Origin: Candidatus Saganbacteria bacterium
GTDB taxonomy: Bacteria > Margulisbacteria > WOR-1 > XYC2-FULL-46-14 > WPAF01
DNA length: 64,000 nt
Assembly: GCA_016223205.1 (NCBI GenBank)
Contig: JACRPM010000005.1
Coordinates: forward strand, 1 to 64,000
Direction of reading: 5' to 3'
Notes under the pieces: generated by a model
The model's database searches: none
What the model was told of the DNA's origin: nothing
What the model saw: only the letters and a program-made list of their open reading frames with translations
Shown: positions 53,480 to 63,170 of the stretch, piece after piece
How positions within the stretch are numbered: the stretch's first letter is position 1
Layout of the letters: every line of letters begins with the position of its first letter
Made by a program: the position numbers and the translations under genes

Positions 53480-53590
53480 CTACGGCCTAACGGGTGGCCA
53501 AACATGACTCCTAGTCAAATCAACAATCTGGAGTCCCCAACCCGGCTTAGAGGAGAGCCCCGCCAGGGGTGTAAGCTTTTATCAAACAAG
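53480..53590 (+). ncRNA. Candidate structured RNA or leader
   Basis: From the predicted transcript start the sequence forms GGCC 53484-53487 with GGCC 53496-53499, GACTCC 53506-53511 with GGAGTC 53530-53535, and CCCC/GGGG (loop GCCA) inside CTTA/TAAG near 53546-53575, ending in GCTTTT. No known riboswitch class is recognised. A second -10 (TGGTATAAT ending 53646) lies just before the next gene, so the RNA may be independent. Confidence 0.45.
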
Positions 53591-53666
53591 TACTAAAAAT
53601 CGGCAGGTCTAGCATCAAGTATATTAAATAGTATATATGGTATAATATATATAAATGAGGCGGCAT

Positions 53667-54947
53667 ATGAATAAAAAAGTGTTGGCGTTGGTCTTATTGG
53701 CGTTTGTGGGGGTCGCAGCTTTGGTCGAGGGTTGCGCCAAGGTCCAACAAATCAGCGGAAACGCAGGAACGATTTCGGGCTATGTTTATTGTGGGGCCAC
53801 TTATAACTCGTCTACCAAAACTTACTCGGGCACAGCGGAAGCCACGATTATGGCGGGAGGCAAAACCGCCACCGCCGATTCCAGCGGGTATTTTACCCTA
53901 AACGGAGTACCGGCGGGAGAAATTGCGGTAACCGCATTTAAAAATGGCTACGCATCGCAAACCATAGTGGCCGATAACGGCACCATAAGTTTTATTTTAT
54001 CTCCTCAACGAAATTATAGTAATTCTTCCAGTAGTGGCGCTGCCACCCTAAGCGGCACTTTGACGGGGGTTCCCGGGAGTTTATCAGTGTACGGTACCGC
54101 CTATTCAAAAAACAAATACTCCTCCAATTTGTCTTATAATTCAACCACTCAAACCTATACTATGACCGGCGCCCCGGATGAAGGGGAGGTTTACGTGGCG
54201 GTCTATTACAGCACTTATGAAGCGGGTTCATATATAAACAAGTTTGCTTACGGTAAAACTTCTGCCAATCCAGGAGAAACCAAAACCCTCAATATTTCAT
54301 TCGGCGACTATAGAAGTTTAAGCGGCAGTATTAGCTTGCCTTCGGGGTTCACCGCAAGTTGGCTTCCTGCCAGTTTATACAAGGGATATCAATATCGCGG
54401 TCCTTTGAGTAGCGCGAGCAATCCAACTTCGACCTATCAGATCAATTATTTGCCGCCCCTAGAATCGGGCGATTCCTATTCTATTGCCGTGTACGCCTCA
54501 AACTCCGGCGGGGACCAGATCAGTAAACGCTATTATAATATTACTGGAACCACCCAAGATGTGGATTTGTCTTCCTTAACTTTGCCCACTCCCGCCTCTC
54601 CCAGCCCTTCCGACGGCGCTAATTTGGCGGGAGCCCCGCCTTCTTTTGCCTGGGATAAGGTAGCGGGAGAAAATATTGTCTACCAAATATCTCTATATGA
54701 ATATTCTACAAGTGAATCAAAATCCATCTGGTCGGTTTGGACGCGGAATAACAGTATCGCTTTTCCATCAGGGTTAATCGGCAGCGGCGCATTGGAATCC
54801 GGCAAAACCTATCGCTGGAGTATTAACACGGGCTCTTACAGTCCGGCAATTGAGTTTAATGACGTAGCGGCTTTTATAAAGAACATTCCGGATGATTTTC
54901 ACACAAACTATTCATCGAGCTGTAAAGTGAGAAGTTTTGTCTTTTAG
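53667..54947 (+). CDS. Lipoprotein with carboxypeptidase-regulatory-like domain
   Basis: A 426-residue lipoprotein: signal peptide with LVEGC lipobox, a CarboxypepD_reg-like domain (about 30-105; GTISGYVYC, TADSSGYFTLNGVPAG), beta-rich Ser/Thr/Tyr-rich repeats, and a C-terminal Ig-like region (PTPASPSPSDGANL, then SFAWDKV). Start ATG 53667 follows GAGG; ATG 53655, 8 bases after TATAAT, would be a leaderless alternative. Likely exposed on the outer membrane; function unknown. Confidence 0.75.
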   Translation: MNKKVLALVLLAFVGVAALVEGCAKVQQISGNAGTISGYVYCGATYNSSTKTYSGTAEATIMAGGKTATADSSGYFTLNGVPAGEIAVTAFKNGYASQTIVADNGTISFILSPQRNYSNSSSSGAATLSGTLTGVPGSLSVYGTAYSKNKYSSNLSYNSTTQTYTMTGAPDEGEVYVAVYYSTYEAGSYINKFAYGKTSANPGETKTLNISFGDYRSLSGSISLPSGFTASWLPASLYKGYQYRGPLSSASNPTSTYQINYLPPLESGDSYSIAVYASNSGGDQISKRYYNITGTTQDVDLSSLTLPTPASPSPSDGANLAGAPPSFAWDKVAGENIVYQISLYEYSTSESKSIWSVWTRNNSIAFPSGLIGSGALESGKTYRWSINTGSYSPAIEFNDVAAFIKNIPDDFHTNYSSSCKVRSFVF

Positions 54948-55131
54948 GAGAGCATATTCCTTTGGCCTTTAATATTATAAGATACATCGGCTGCACCTGG
55001 GCGCTGGAGGGGCATAGTTTTCCCAGTCCCACTTTCCCCTTATTCATCAATAAACTAAATTTTCTGCAATCCAACCCCAAATCTGACGATATATACATTA
55101 GATGGACAATGATCCACGCAAGGAGATGGTA

Positions 55132-58100
55132 ATGAAGGCCCTAAGAGCTTTACTATTGCTGATAGTTATTTTCCTGGCGGCCTCGCCGGCCCTAGGAGCG
55201 ACAATTACTTCTGCAATTTCTGGAAATTGGAATGATGTGGGGACATGGGTGGGGGCCACGGTTCCTTCTTCGACGGACTCAGTTGTAATCTCATCGGGAC
55301 ACACGGTTCGTTTTGACAGAAATGACGCTTCAACAACTTGCGGACCGATTAATATAAATTCTAGCGGAACTTTAATCTTCGAATCGACCCCCACCATCCC
55401 CAAAACCATGCAGGTTAAAGGTGATATCAATGTCTATGGGACTTTGGAGCTTAATCCGGGATCGACCCTTAAGATGGAATGTGAAACCAATGGACAGTAT
55501 GGAATTATTATTCAAGCAGGCGGAACATTAAGAGGTACCGGATCCGTCCCGACAATATTAACCACGCTTTCTGCTCCATTGGCTATTGGTGGGCAAACTA
55601 TCACCGTTGCTAGCGCATCAGGATTTGGGGTGGGAGATATTATCACATTAGGATCTGGGGCGAGCGCAGAGGGATTTACCGTCTCCTCGATTGCGGGGAA
55701 TACAATAACATTGAATAGGAAAGCATTGAATGCCCAAGAGATTGGAGCTGAGGTTTATAAAAATGCAACCGTGACAACTTCAAGCATATCTCCTGGACAA
55801 AGGACGTTTACGGTAGCGGATGTGGGGGGGATTATGGTGGGGGACATACTCATTATTACAGCAAATCCCACGGACTATTATTCCTATACAGAAAATGTTA
55901 TTGTTGAATCCATTGCTTCCCCAAATATAATAACCCTTGCTAGTAATGTTCAGTATCAACATGATTGCAATTCAATTGTTGCAAAAGTAAATAGAAATAT
56001 ATCGATAACATCAAAAACCCAGGATAATTATCATAACGGCTACATTTTAATTAAACCATCAGGAATTCTTGATGTAAAATATATAACAGCGAGTTATTTA
56101 GGAAAAGATTATAATGATGTCGACGGTTGGGATAAAGCCGGGATAGCAATAAAAAGCAGCGTTAATACAGCCCCAATAGTTAGATCATCAATTCTTAATA
56201 ATTATTGTGGCATATTCAATTGGGCCGAGAAGCTATCAATTGTTTCTAATGTATTGTTGAATAATCGTATTGGGATTGGGCTGGGGAGTAAATCGAGTAT
56301 TATTTCAAATATATTCTCAAAGAACTTCTGGCCTTTACATAATTCAATATGGAATGTGTTAATCAAAGATAATTATTTTGTAGGGAATTCATATTGGGCC
56401 AATGCAGGGACAAAAAGTATAACTATAAATAATGCGTTCCTAGGAAGCGGATTAGAGGTAAATGGTGGGGAAGAAAATATAATTGCAGGAAATATCTTTA
56501 AAGTATCACATTATTCTGCCTTTTTTTCTGCGGTATTCATTTGTAACAAAAATAATTTATTTGCGAATAATCATTACGAGGGTGGTACAGGGGTTGAAAC
56601 AAATTATTCATCTACTGGCGGGAAACCGAACATATTTTGTGATTCTTATTTCAAAAATGGGATTGATTTTGCGATAGGATATTGGTGGTGGGGGAATGAA
56701 GCAAAATTAATATTAAGAAATAATAGGTCGGAATCATCAAATTTAATATCGGGCGCTCCATATCAAAATGCAAGCTACATCTTAGTACAAAATTATAATG
56801 GTTTGAAAGGGGCAACAAAAATATATGGAGACTTTATTGCTTCTTCTAACGAATATAACTATAATTATTCAACCCAAACATATTCAAGCTCCGCAACAGT
56901 TCCTCTCCTCTTCCGCGGCTCCGATCATACAATATCTGCCATTGAAACGAATGACGGAACAACCACTACCGAGGTCTGGTTCGTAACATATCGCTCAGCG
57001 ACTTCTAATTGGGAAATTAAAGGAACTGTATCCGGCTTGCAAACCAATCGGGCAACCTCGGGAGTTGCTTATACATCTGACGCCGGGCAAGTAAGGCTCA
57101 CCATAACTCAGGCAGCCGGAGTTCAAGAAGGAGACCAATTTGTATTTGCTACTATTGCCGCGGCTGGAGATGCCAATACACAGAAGAAGATATTGTTCGG
57201 CCCAAGCGCCATTCCCGAATTTAATAATCAATCCAGATTGACGGTTGATCCGGGCGGCAAAGTCGAATTAAAAGGATCGGCTGACTATCCCACTTTGATT
57301 GATTACGATGGAGACGGCGCTTATGGTTTTGTGATATCGGGCGAGGTAGACGCGCAGTATTTTGATTTTAACCAAATTAACGCAGGGGGAGTTAAAATAG
57401 ACCCGACCGCCACCATAACCAGGTTTGATAACGGCGCCATCAGGAATGTTAAGGGTGCCGGCCCCCATTTATCTATCAATGGGAAGGATCATACTTTCAA
57501 TTATATCAATTATGACAATACCGGGACTTATGATGTTAAGGCGCAAAACGATGCCGATTTGGTCTTTATAAGATCTCAAAGAGGAACTTTTGCTGATCAG
57601 GTTTTAGACACTTCTTCGGTATCCTGGGATGATCCTGTACTGGGTTATACTCAACCTAAAGTAATAGGAACTCTTTTATACGATTCGGGCACGAGAATAT
57701 TAACTATTCCTTTCAAAATTAAAGACCCGAATAGTACAACTTGTACTTATAAGGCAAATAGTTTTCAATATTCAACAAATGGTGGATTAACATGGGATTC
57801 TGTTTTAGATACGGATCTAAGCGGAATTGGTGCCTCGTTCGCTTCCAGCACGGATTATGGATCTGCTCCGGAGCACACTATCTATTGGAATACCGGAACA
57901 AATTATGCCAATTTAGAAGCCAATCTTGCCGTAAGATTCAGAGTTAATAATGGATTTATATATGGTGATTACGGCAGTTCCGAGGCTATTCCCTTTAATC
58001 TTGTGCCACCCGTTGTCCAAGTATTAAGTCCAAACGGCGGAGAAATTTATAGGGGAGGGGGATCAGCCACAATTACCTGGTCGGCGGCTGATGAGGGCAG

Positions 58101-59514
58101 CGGGATTGCGGATAATTCTATCGCTCTCTATTATAACATTAGCTCCGGGGATGTCTTGATAGCGGATAATTTGCCTAATACCGGCTCATATACCTGGACT
58201 GCCCCGGCAATAACCACCAGCGAGGCGAGGGTAAAAATAACTGCGCGTGATAATGTTGGGCAAACCGGCCAAGATATCAGTGACGCAGTTTTCTCAATTG
58301 ATTCGACGCCTCCCAATCCGCCGACTATTAACATTAGCACGATTAAGACCCCAACCCTGATAAATTATCAGACCATCGGCGGCTCAAGGACGACGGACTC
58401 CGCCAATATTGTGGCCAATGGTTCATCTGACAGAGTAAGTTTGCCGACTTCCACCACCTGGACCGTACAAGTGACATTAGTTAAAGGCAGAAATAATGTA
58501 GCTATCAAAGCAGTTGATTCGGTTGGCAATGAAAGTTCCCCTGAAGTTGTGATTATTGAAGGGGCGGATAGAACATTTACGGATAGCGTTTCAGGGGCTT
58601 CGGTTGCCATTCCCTTTGGGGCGCCGACGGTTGAAGTAGAAAGTGTTAATTTTGACAGAATCGATCTGCTGATCCCTCCGCCCCGGGGAGCCAATTCTAC
58701 CGGCAAGGCCTTTAAAATTATATCAATCGTAGATGCGTTTTCACTGCCGGTGGGAATAACCCTGCCCAAACCATCAGGCATATCAAATTTGCGGTGTTAT
58801 ACCTGGAATTCTGCAAATAGATGGAATAGAAATTCCATCAAAGAGGAAGACGACAATAGCTTTGCTTTCGATTCAAACATACTGGGCACCTATACTATTT
58901 TTGAAATAGTGGATTTCAATCCTCCCAATATCGGGGATATAAAAATTGACGGCCGGCTGGTATCGGCAGGGGATTCAATAAAGAACCTGCCGGTCTTAAC
59001 AGTTAATATAAGCGACGACTATGGAATGGATCTATCATCAAATCTATTTTCGGTGGATGGCGGGGTTGACAAATCCTTGAATGCAAACCAGGCGCAATCT
59101 GTAGGGGCCTCTGTAACCGGCTCTTATGCATTCTCTGAGGCTGAAAAGCTTTCCCTGGGATATCATACATTTAAAATAATGGCTGCTGATGAAGTGGGGA
59201 ATACCGCAAGCTGTGAAGCCACCCTTTTTGTGATAGGCGATTCTATTCCTGGGCTGATAATATACCCCAACCCCTTTAAGCTCGGCGCCGCCGGCGGAAT
59301 TAAGTTTGACGGCCTAACTGAAGACATTAGAGTGCGCATCTATGACATTGCGGGGGATCTGGTATGGAGCGGACAAAATGCTCCCGGCTCGGCCAGCTTG
59401 ACCTGGACTGCGGTGAATTCTTCCGGCGCTCAAGTAGTGCCCGGGGTATATCTTTATGTGGTTACCGCCAACTCTGGAGGAAAAGCCAGTGGTAAAATTG
59501 CGGTTATTCGCTAG
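55132..59514 (+). CDS. Giant secreted beta-helix protein with FlgD-like C-terminus
   Basis: A 1460-residue protein: signal peptide (1-23), a G8-like domain (GNWNDVGTWVGATVPSSTD, about 30-100), a parallel beta-helix region with Asn-rich turns (about 250-620), further beta domains, Ig-like domains (VLSPNGGEIYRGGGSATITW, about 970), and a C-terminal FlgD-like module (IIYPNPFKLGAAGG, VRIYDIAGDLVW, ending KIAVIR). Bases 55900-56900 are clearly AT-richer than the rest, which may mark imported sequence. Start ATG 55132 follows AGGAG. It overlaps the following PorV-like gene. Confidence 0.8.
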   Translation: MKALRALLLLIVIFLAASPALGATITSAISGNWNDVGTWVGATVPSSTDSVVISSGHTVRFDRNDASTTCGPININSSGTLIFESTPTIPKTMQVKGDINVYGTLELNPGSTLKMECETNGQYGIIIQAGGTLRGTGSVPTILTTLSAPLAIGGQTITVASASGFGVGDIITLGSGASAEGFTVSSIAGNTITLNRKALNAQEIGAEVYKNATVTTSSISPGQRTFTVADVGGIMVGDILIITANPTDYYSYTENVIVESIASPNIITLASNVQYQHDCNSIVAKVNRNISITSKTQDNYHNGYILIKPSGILDVKYITASYLGKDYNDVDGWDKAGIAIKSSVNTAPIVRSSILNNYCGIFNWAEKLSIVSNVLLNNRIGIGLGSKSSIISNIFSKNFWPLHNSIWNVLIKDNYFVGNSYWANAGTKSITINNAFLGSGLEVNGGEENIIAGNIFKVSHYSAFFSAVFICNKNNLFANNHYEGGTGVETNYSSTGGKPNIFCDSYFKNGIDFAIGYWWWGNEAKLILRNNRSESSNLISGAPYQNASYILVQNYNGLKGATKIYGDFIASSNEYNYNYSTQTYSSSATVPLLFRGSDHTISAIETNDGTTTTEVWFVTYRSATSNWEIKGTVSGLQTNRATSGVAYTSDAGQVRLTITQAAGVQEGDQFVFATIAAAGDANTQKKILFGPSAIPEFNNQSRLTVDPGGKVELKGSADYPTLIDYDGDGAYGFVISGEVDAQYFDFNQINAGGVKIDPTATITRFDNGAIRNVKGAGPHLSINGKDHTFNYINYDNTGTYDVKAQNDADLVFIRSQRGTFADQVLDTSSVSWDDPVLGYTQPKVIGTLLYDSGTRILTIPFKIKDPNSTTCTYKANSFQYSTNGGLTWDSVLDTDLSGIGASFASSTDYGSAPEHTIYWNTGTNYANLEANLAVRFRVNNGFIYGDYGSSEAIPFNLVPPVVQVLSPNGGEIYRGGGSATITWSAADEGSGIADNSIALYYNISSGDVLIADNLPNTGSYTWTAPAITTSEARVKITARDNVGQTGQDISDAVFSIDSTPPNPPTINISTIKTPTLINYQTIGGSRTTDSANIVANGSSDRVSLPTSTTWTVQVTLVKGRNNVAIKAVDSVGNESSPEVVIIEGADRTFTDSVSGASVAIPFGAPTVEVESVNFDRIDLLIPPPRGANSTGKAFKIISIVDAFSLPVGITLPKPSGISNLRCYTWNSANRWNRNSIKEEDDNSFAFDSNILGTYTIFEIVDFNPPNIGDIKIDGRLVSAGDSIKNLPVLTVNISDDYGMDLSSNLFSVDGGVDKSLNANQAQSVGASVTGSYAFSEAEKLSLGYHTFKIMAADEVGNTASCEATLFVIGDSIPGLIIYPNPFKLGAAGGIKFDGLTEDIRVRIYDIAGDLVWSGQNAPGSASLTWTAVNSSGAQVVPGVYLYVVTANSGGKASGKIAVIR

Positions 59515-60376
59515 TTTAATAAGTATCTTTTTGTTGGCAGTTCCGGTCCTGGCCGGGAATGAGAGCACCGGCACGGTCGGAGCGGCATTTTTAAAATTGG
59601 GCCAGGGGGTGCGGGCGCCCAGCATGGGTGAGGCCTTCACCGCGGTGGCGGACGACGCCACGGCTATTTCCTGGAATCCGGCGGGCCTGGCCAAATCTTC
59701 CAGTTCCGAGATTTCCACCACCCATAATATCTGGCTTTTAGATACCAGCTATTCCACCATACATTATATAAAGCCGTGGGGGCCGGGAACTTTGGGGGCC
59801 GCTCTCTTCTATTTGAGCTACGGGAGCATTGCCGAAACCACGGATACTCAGCGCCTGGGAACCGGCCGCACCTTTACCCCTTCCGCTTATGTGGCCACCC
59901 TGGCCTGGGGGCAAGCTTTAAATGAGGATTTGTCGCTGGGGGCCTCAGCCAAACTTTTCAATCAAAACATAGATAGTTATAGTGAGGGCGGGGCGGCTTT
60001 GGATGCGGGAGTTCTATATTCTTATAAACCCTGGGATCTCCGGCTGGGTGGGGTTATTCAAAATATAGGCGGGACGCTCCCGCAGACGATTAAAATGGGG
60101 GCCTCAAAAATAATATTGGATAATCGTCTGAATTTGGCTTTGGATATAAATATTCCTAAAGACAATAAAACCTATATTTCTTTTGGCGGGGAATTTAAAG
60201 TTGTTCCGCAATTGGTTATCCGGGCGGGATATAATACCAAGTCGGAGGAAGGCGCGGGGGGCAATTGGGGAGTGGGGTTGGGGCTAAATATTTCTCGTTT
60301 TTCGGTTGATTATGGGTACGTGCCCTACGGGGACCTGGGCAGTGCGCACCGGGTGGGGTTGAGGGTGGGATTATGA
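59489..60376 (+). CDS. PorV/PorQ-like (UPF0164) outer-membrane protein
   Basis: A 295-residue barrel: signal peptide (about 1-22, ending VLA), then GAAFLKLGQGVRAPSMGEAFTAVADDATAISWNPAGLA (landmarks across residues 30-70), the classic PorV start, and a C-terminal strand VGLRVGL. Start GTG 59489 follows TGGAGGAA by 8 bases, inside the end of the giant gene, so the two are coupled. A second copy of the FlgD-domain/PorV pairing. Confidence 0.88.
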   Translation: MVKLRLFASLISIFLLAVPVLAGNESTGTVGAAFLKLGQGVRAPSMGEAFTAVADDATAISWNPAGLAKSSSSEISTTHNIWLLDTSYSTIHYIKPWGPGTLGAALFYLSYGSIAETTDTQRLGTGRTFTPSAYVATLAWGQALNEDLSLGASAKLFNQNIDSYSEGGAALDAGVLYSYKPWDLRLGGVIQNIGGTLPQTIKMGASKIILDNRLNLALDINIPKDNKTYISFGGEFKVVPQLVIRAGYNTKSEEGAGGNWGVGLGLNISRFSVDYGYVPYGDLGSAHRVGLRVGL

Positions 60377-60384
60377 GGTGGGTA

Positions 60385-61017
60385 TTACATGAAATGGTCG
60401 GGGAGATCTTTGATTCTGACCGCCTGATAAAGCAGGAAAACGGAAAGCAGAGCAATGATATGAAAAATGTCATTATGATTGAAAATAAGGAATCTAATGT
60501 TTTGGGTTTGAATGGCCCCAGCCAGGATAAAGATTAAAGAGGACGAATAAATGAGGATGGATTTTTTGCCTGGCAGGCCGCGGGCATAGGCAATGAGAAT
60601 GATCGCGATGCTTGAAAATTGCATTATGATGAACGGTGTGAACGAGTTAAAGCGGATCGTAGAAAAGTAAAACAGCAGAAAAGAAAGGGGGAGGCCGGAA
60701 AGAGTGAGGGCGATTTTAGGCCTGAAGTTATCGAAAAGAGCGGCGAGCGCCAGGGAGGCGCTGAACAGGCCGCCGAAGATCAGGGTGCCGTATTTCTGGG
60801 AAAATAAGAAAGTGGAATTGTTGATATGATAAAGCATTCCGCAAAAAGACATGAGGAAAAGGAAGAAAAAGGACATCGCGAAAAAGAAGGAATGAGATTT
60901 ATCCCCACACCAAAAATCTTGGTGTGGGGATAAATTTCGGATAGCAATGAAGCAAAACAAGCTTAAGAAGAGGATGGGTAAATTGGTTAAAGCTGTGACA
61001 GGTTCTTGAATGAGCAT
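60385..61017 (-). CDS. Seven-helix membrane protein, possible CREST hydrolase
   Basis: A 210-residue integral membrane protein with about seven hydrophobic segments. Polar motifs in membrane segments, MSFCGMLYHINN and IFNHNDIFHIIALL, recall the Ser/His/Asp and HxxxH metal-site pattern of the CREST superfamily (alkaline ceramidases, PAQR, hemolysin III). The match is to pattern only. It is the sole minus-strand gene in the last 9 kb. Confidence 0.5.
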   Translation of the reverse strand: MLIQEPVTALTNLPILFLSLFCFIAIRNLSPHQDFWCGDKSHSFFFAMSFFFLFLMSFCGMLYHINNSTFLFSQKYGTLIFGGLFSASLALAALFDNFRPKIALTLSGLPLSFLLFYFSTIRFNSFTPFIIMQFSSIAIILIAYARGLPGKKSILIYSSSLIFILAGAIQTQNIRFLIFNHNDIFHIIALLSVFLLYQAVRIKDLPDHFM

Positions 61018-61070
61018 TGGCGAAAGGATTATAGCAAAGGATGTCTAGACATGAAAGAGAAAGGGGCAAT

Positions 61071-61925
61071 ATGATGAAGGGAAAGACAGGCCTGGCTTTA
61101 TTGGGGCTCATTATTCTATTGGGTGTTTTGGGGTTGGTGGGGGGGTGTTCGACGTTATATGACGAGGTCAGCTACCAGGCACCTAATTGGACCCCCGAAG
61201 GATTAATTTATTGTGCAAAGATTGTAACTCAATATAGAAAGGAACCCATGGGCACAATAACACTGGGAACCAATTATTATTATGTGACTATGGATACGGA
61301 TGGCAACAACGAAACTACTCTTCCTTACAATAGTTATCCATACTATTCCCCTAAAGGAACTTACGCGGCTCTTATAAATGGGAATAAAATATCAATAATA
61401 AGAAGATCAGACAATCAGGAAATATATAATTTTAGTCCTACAATTAAAACCATAAATGAGTTGGATTGGGGCCCGGAGGAAAATAAGTTGGTATATTTAA
61501 AATCCAATGGAGATATTAATATTATCGATATCAATGGGAATAATGATCTGAATCTTGCATCAAGCGGAGAAACAGTAAGTTGGAAATATGGGGACAATAT
61601 TGCATTTCAATATTTGGACGGGTTATATACACCGCTTGCGATAATTAGATATGATGGCTCCAATAGAATAAATATTTGGAGCGAAGGAGTTTCAAGCCCC
61701 TGCATCTCCAACTTGGCAACAAACGAAGTATATGGTAGCCATGCAACAGAATATGGATATACCGATGTAAATGTCAACCCTCCAAAATACAATCAAATAT
61801 TTGCCGACTTTAGCGGTTCTTCCCCCAAAGCGAATCTTAATAAAAGAAAAATAGTCTATAGTAATTATGGCGGGGGAATTTGGGCAATTGATATTGACGG
61901 CACAAATATAAAACAATTAAAATGA
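61071..61925 (+). CDS. Lipoprotein with TolB-like beta-propeller, copy 1
   Basis: A 284-residue lipoprotein: signal peptide MMKGKTGLALLGLIILLG with lipobox VGGC, then beta-propeller blades (PYYSPKGTYAALI, ELDWGPEENKLVYL, WAIDIDGTNIKQL) of the WD40/TolB type. Start ATG 61071 follows AAGGGGC. It is paired with a lipase-like gene whose ATG overlaps its stop. A near copy lies at 62247. Confidence 0.75.
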   Translation: MMKGKTGLALLGLIILLGVLGLVGGCSTLYDEVSYQAPNWTPEGLIYCAKIVTQYRKEPMGTITLGTNYYYVTMDTDGNNETTLPYNSYPYYSPKGTYAALINGNKISIIRRSDNQEIYNFSPTIKTINELDWGPEENKLVYLKSNGDINIIDINGNNDLNLASSGETVSWKYGDNIAFQYLDGLYTPLAIIRYDGSNRINIWSEGVSSPCISNLATNEVYGSHATEYGYTDVNVNPPKYNQIFADFSGSSPKANLNKRKIVYSNYGGGIWAIDIDGTNIKQLK

Positions 61926-62230
61926 AATGGTATAAGTCTTTAATGGCAATAGTAGTCTTTTTGATGTTCACCATGTCAATTTCAGGGGCCGAGTATCTTG
62001 ACAATATTGAGTATGCTAAAAAGCATTTAATAATATTAGTCCACGGTATTGGGGATGATCATGCTTGTTTTGATAAGGTTAAAGCATATCTTGAAGGACA
62101 AGGTTTGGCCGGGTATGTCTTTGCTTATGAGTTTTCTGATCCCTTTTTAAATATTGAAAAAGAGGGATGGGAATTTGGGGACAGAGGACACGATAATCCG
62201 GAGGCAGTTAGTAAAGATAGCGATACTTAA
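61922..62230 (+). pseudogene. Truncated lipase-like gene
   Basis: A 102-residue frame: signal peptide (1-22), then HLIILVHGIGDDHACFDKVKAYLE, clearly the N-terminus of the lipase at 63171 (YLILLVHGTGDDDKCFDKVYDYL), which also continues to a catalytic Ser. This copy stops before the nucleophile, so it cannot be active. The break coincides with the start of the duplicated lipoprotein unit. Confidence 0.8.
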
Positions 62231-62246
62231 AAGAGGAAGGGGCAAC

Positions 62247-63161
62247 ATGATGAAGGGGAAGATAGGTTTGGCTTTATTGGGGCTCATTATTCTATTGGGC
62301 GTTTTGGGGTTGGTGGGGGGGTGTGGGGCGCGAATCGTGGATGTGGTTACTTATTCCGACCCCAATTGGACGCCCGAAGGTAAAATATACGCCAAAAAAG
62401 TTGTAGCGCGCTACGTTGATGAATGGCAAGGGCTATGGCTTGGCGGCATGAAGCAAATTAAGGAAAGCGAAACGACCTCATATCAAATAATGGATATTGA
62501 CGGGAATAATGAACAAGCCCTGTCTTATCCATATTATCCCTACTATTCCCCTAAGGGAACATATGTATGTTATGTTGATACAACATCGACCTTTCATATT
62601 ATAAGAAGATCTGATAACACACAGCTTTATAGCTTTCAGCCAACGACGGAGGCAATAAGTGAAATAGATTGGGGGCCGAACGAGGATAAGTTGGTATTTT
62701 TGAAAGCCCAGCGATATTACTCCGGACATTTAGGAGTAGTAGATATTACAGGAGCAAACCTTTTTGATATCCTTGCTGAGGCAGCCAGTCCAACATGGAA
62801 ATATAACGCAAAAGTAGCATTTGAGAACGGAACATTGGGAAACCTTACGTTTTTGGATGTTTCTTCCCAGACTCTTGAAACCACCTCAATTAATTATGGA
62901 AACATAGGGGCCAATCTTCAATATTATAATTCTGGCGACTATTTGTTTGCTGCTGATAGAGAGAAGTTTTATAAAATCAGCGTAGCAGATAAGTCGATTA
63001 TTCAAAATAGTACGCATAATTTACTCGCCTCAAATCCTAATATTGCTTTGGCAGAGATGAGGTTATCGCCCAATAGCCAAAATATTGTGGGTGGGATGGC
63101 TGAAGAAGGCGGAATCTGGATAATTAATGTTGATGGATCAGGATTTAATAAAATTAGATGA
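62247..63161 (+). CDS. Lipoprotein with TolB-like beta-propeller, copy 2
   Basis: A 304-residue paralogue of the protein at 61071. The signal peptide and lipobox are almost identical (MMKGKIGLALLGLIILLG, VGGC), and the blades PYYSPKGTYVCYV and EIDWGPNEDKLVFL match. The mature region has diverged (an inserted WQGLWLGGMKQ segment). Its ribosome site GGAAGGGGC matches that of copy 1. A lipase-like gene follows 9 bases after its stop. Confidence 0.78.
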   Translation: MMKGKIGLALLGLIILLGVLGLVGGCGARIVDVVTYSDPNWTPEGKIYAKKVVARYVDEWQGLWLGGMKQIKESETTSYQIMDIDGNNEQALSYPYYPYYSPKGTYVCYVDTTSTFHIIRRSDNTQLYSFQPTTEAISEIDWGPNEDKLVFLKAQRYYSGHLGVVDITGANLFDILAEAASPTWKYNAKVAFENGTLGNLTFLDVSSQTLETTSINYGNIGANLQYYNSGDYLFAADREKFYKISVADKSIIQNSTHNLLASNPNIALAEMRLSPNSQNIVGGMAEEGGIWIINVDGSGFNKIR

Positions 63162-63170
63162 TGAATCTAA

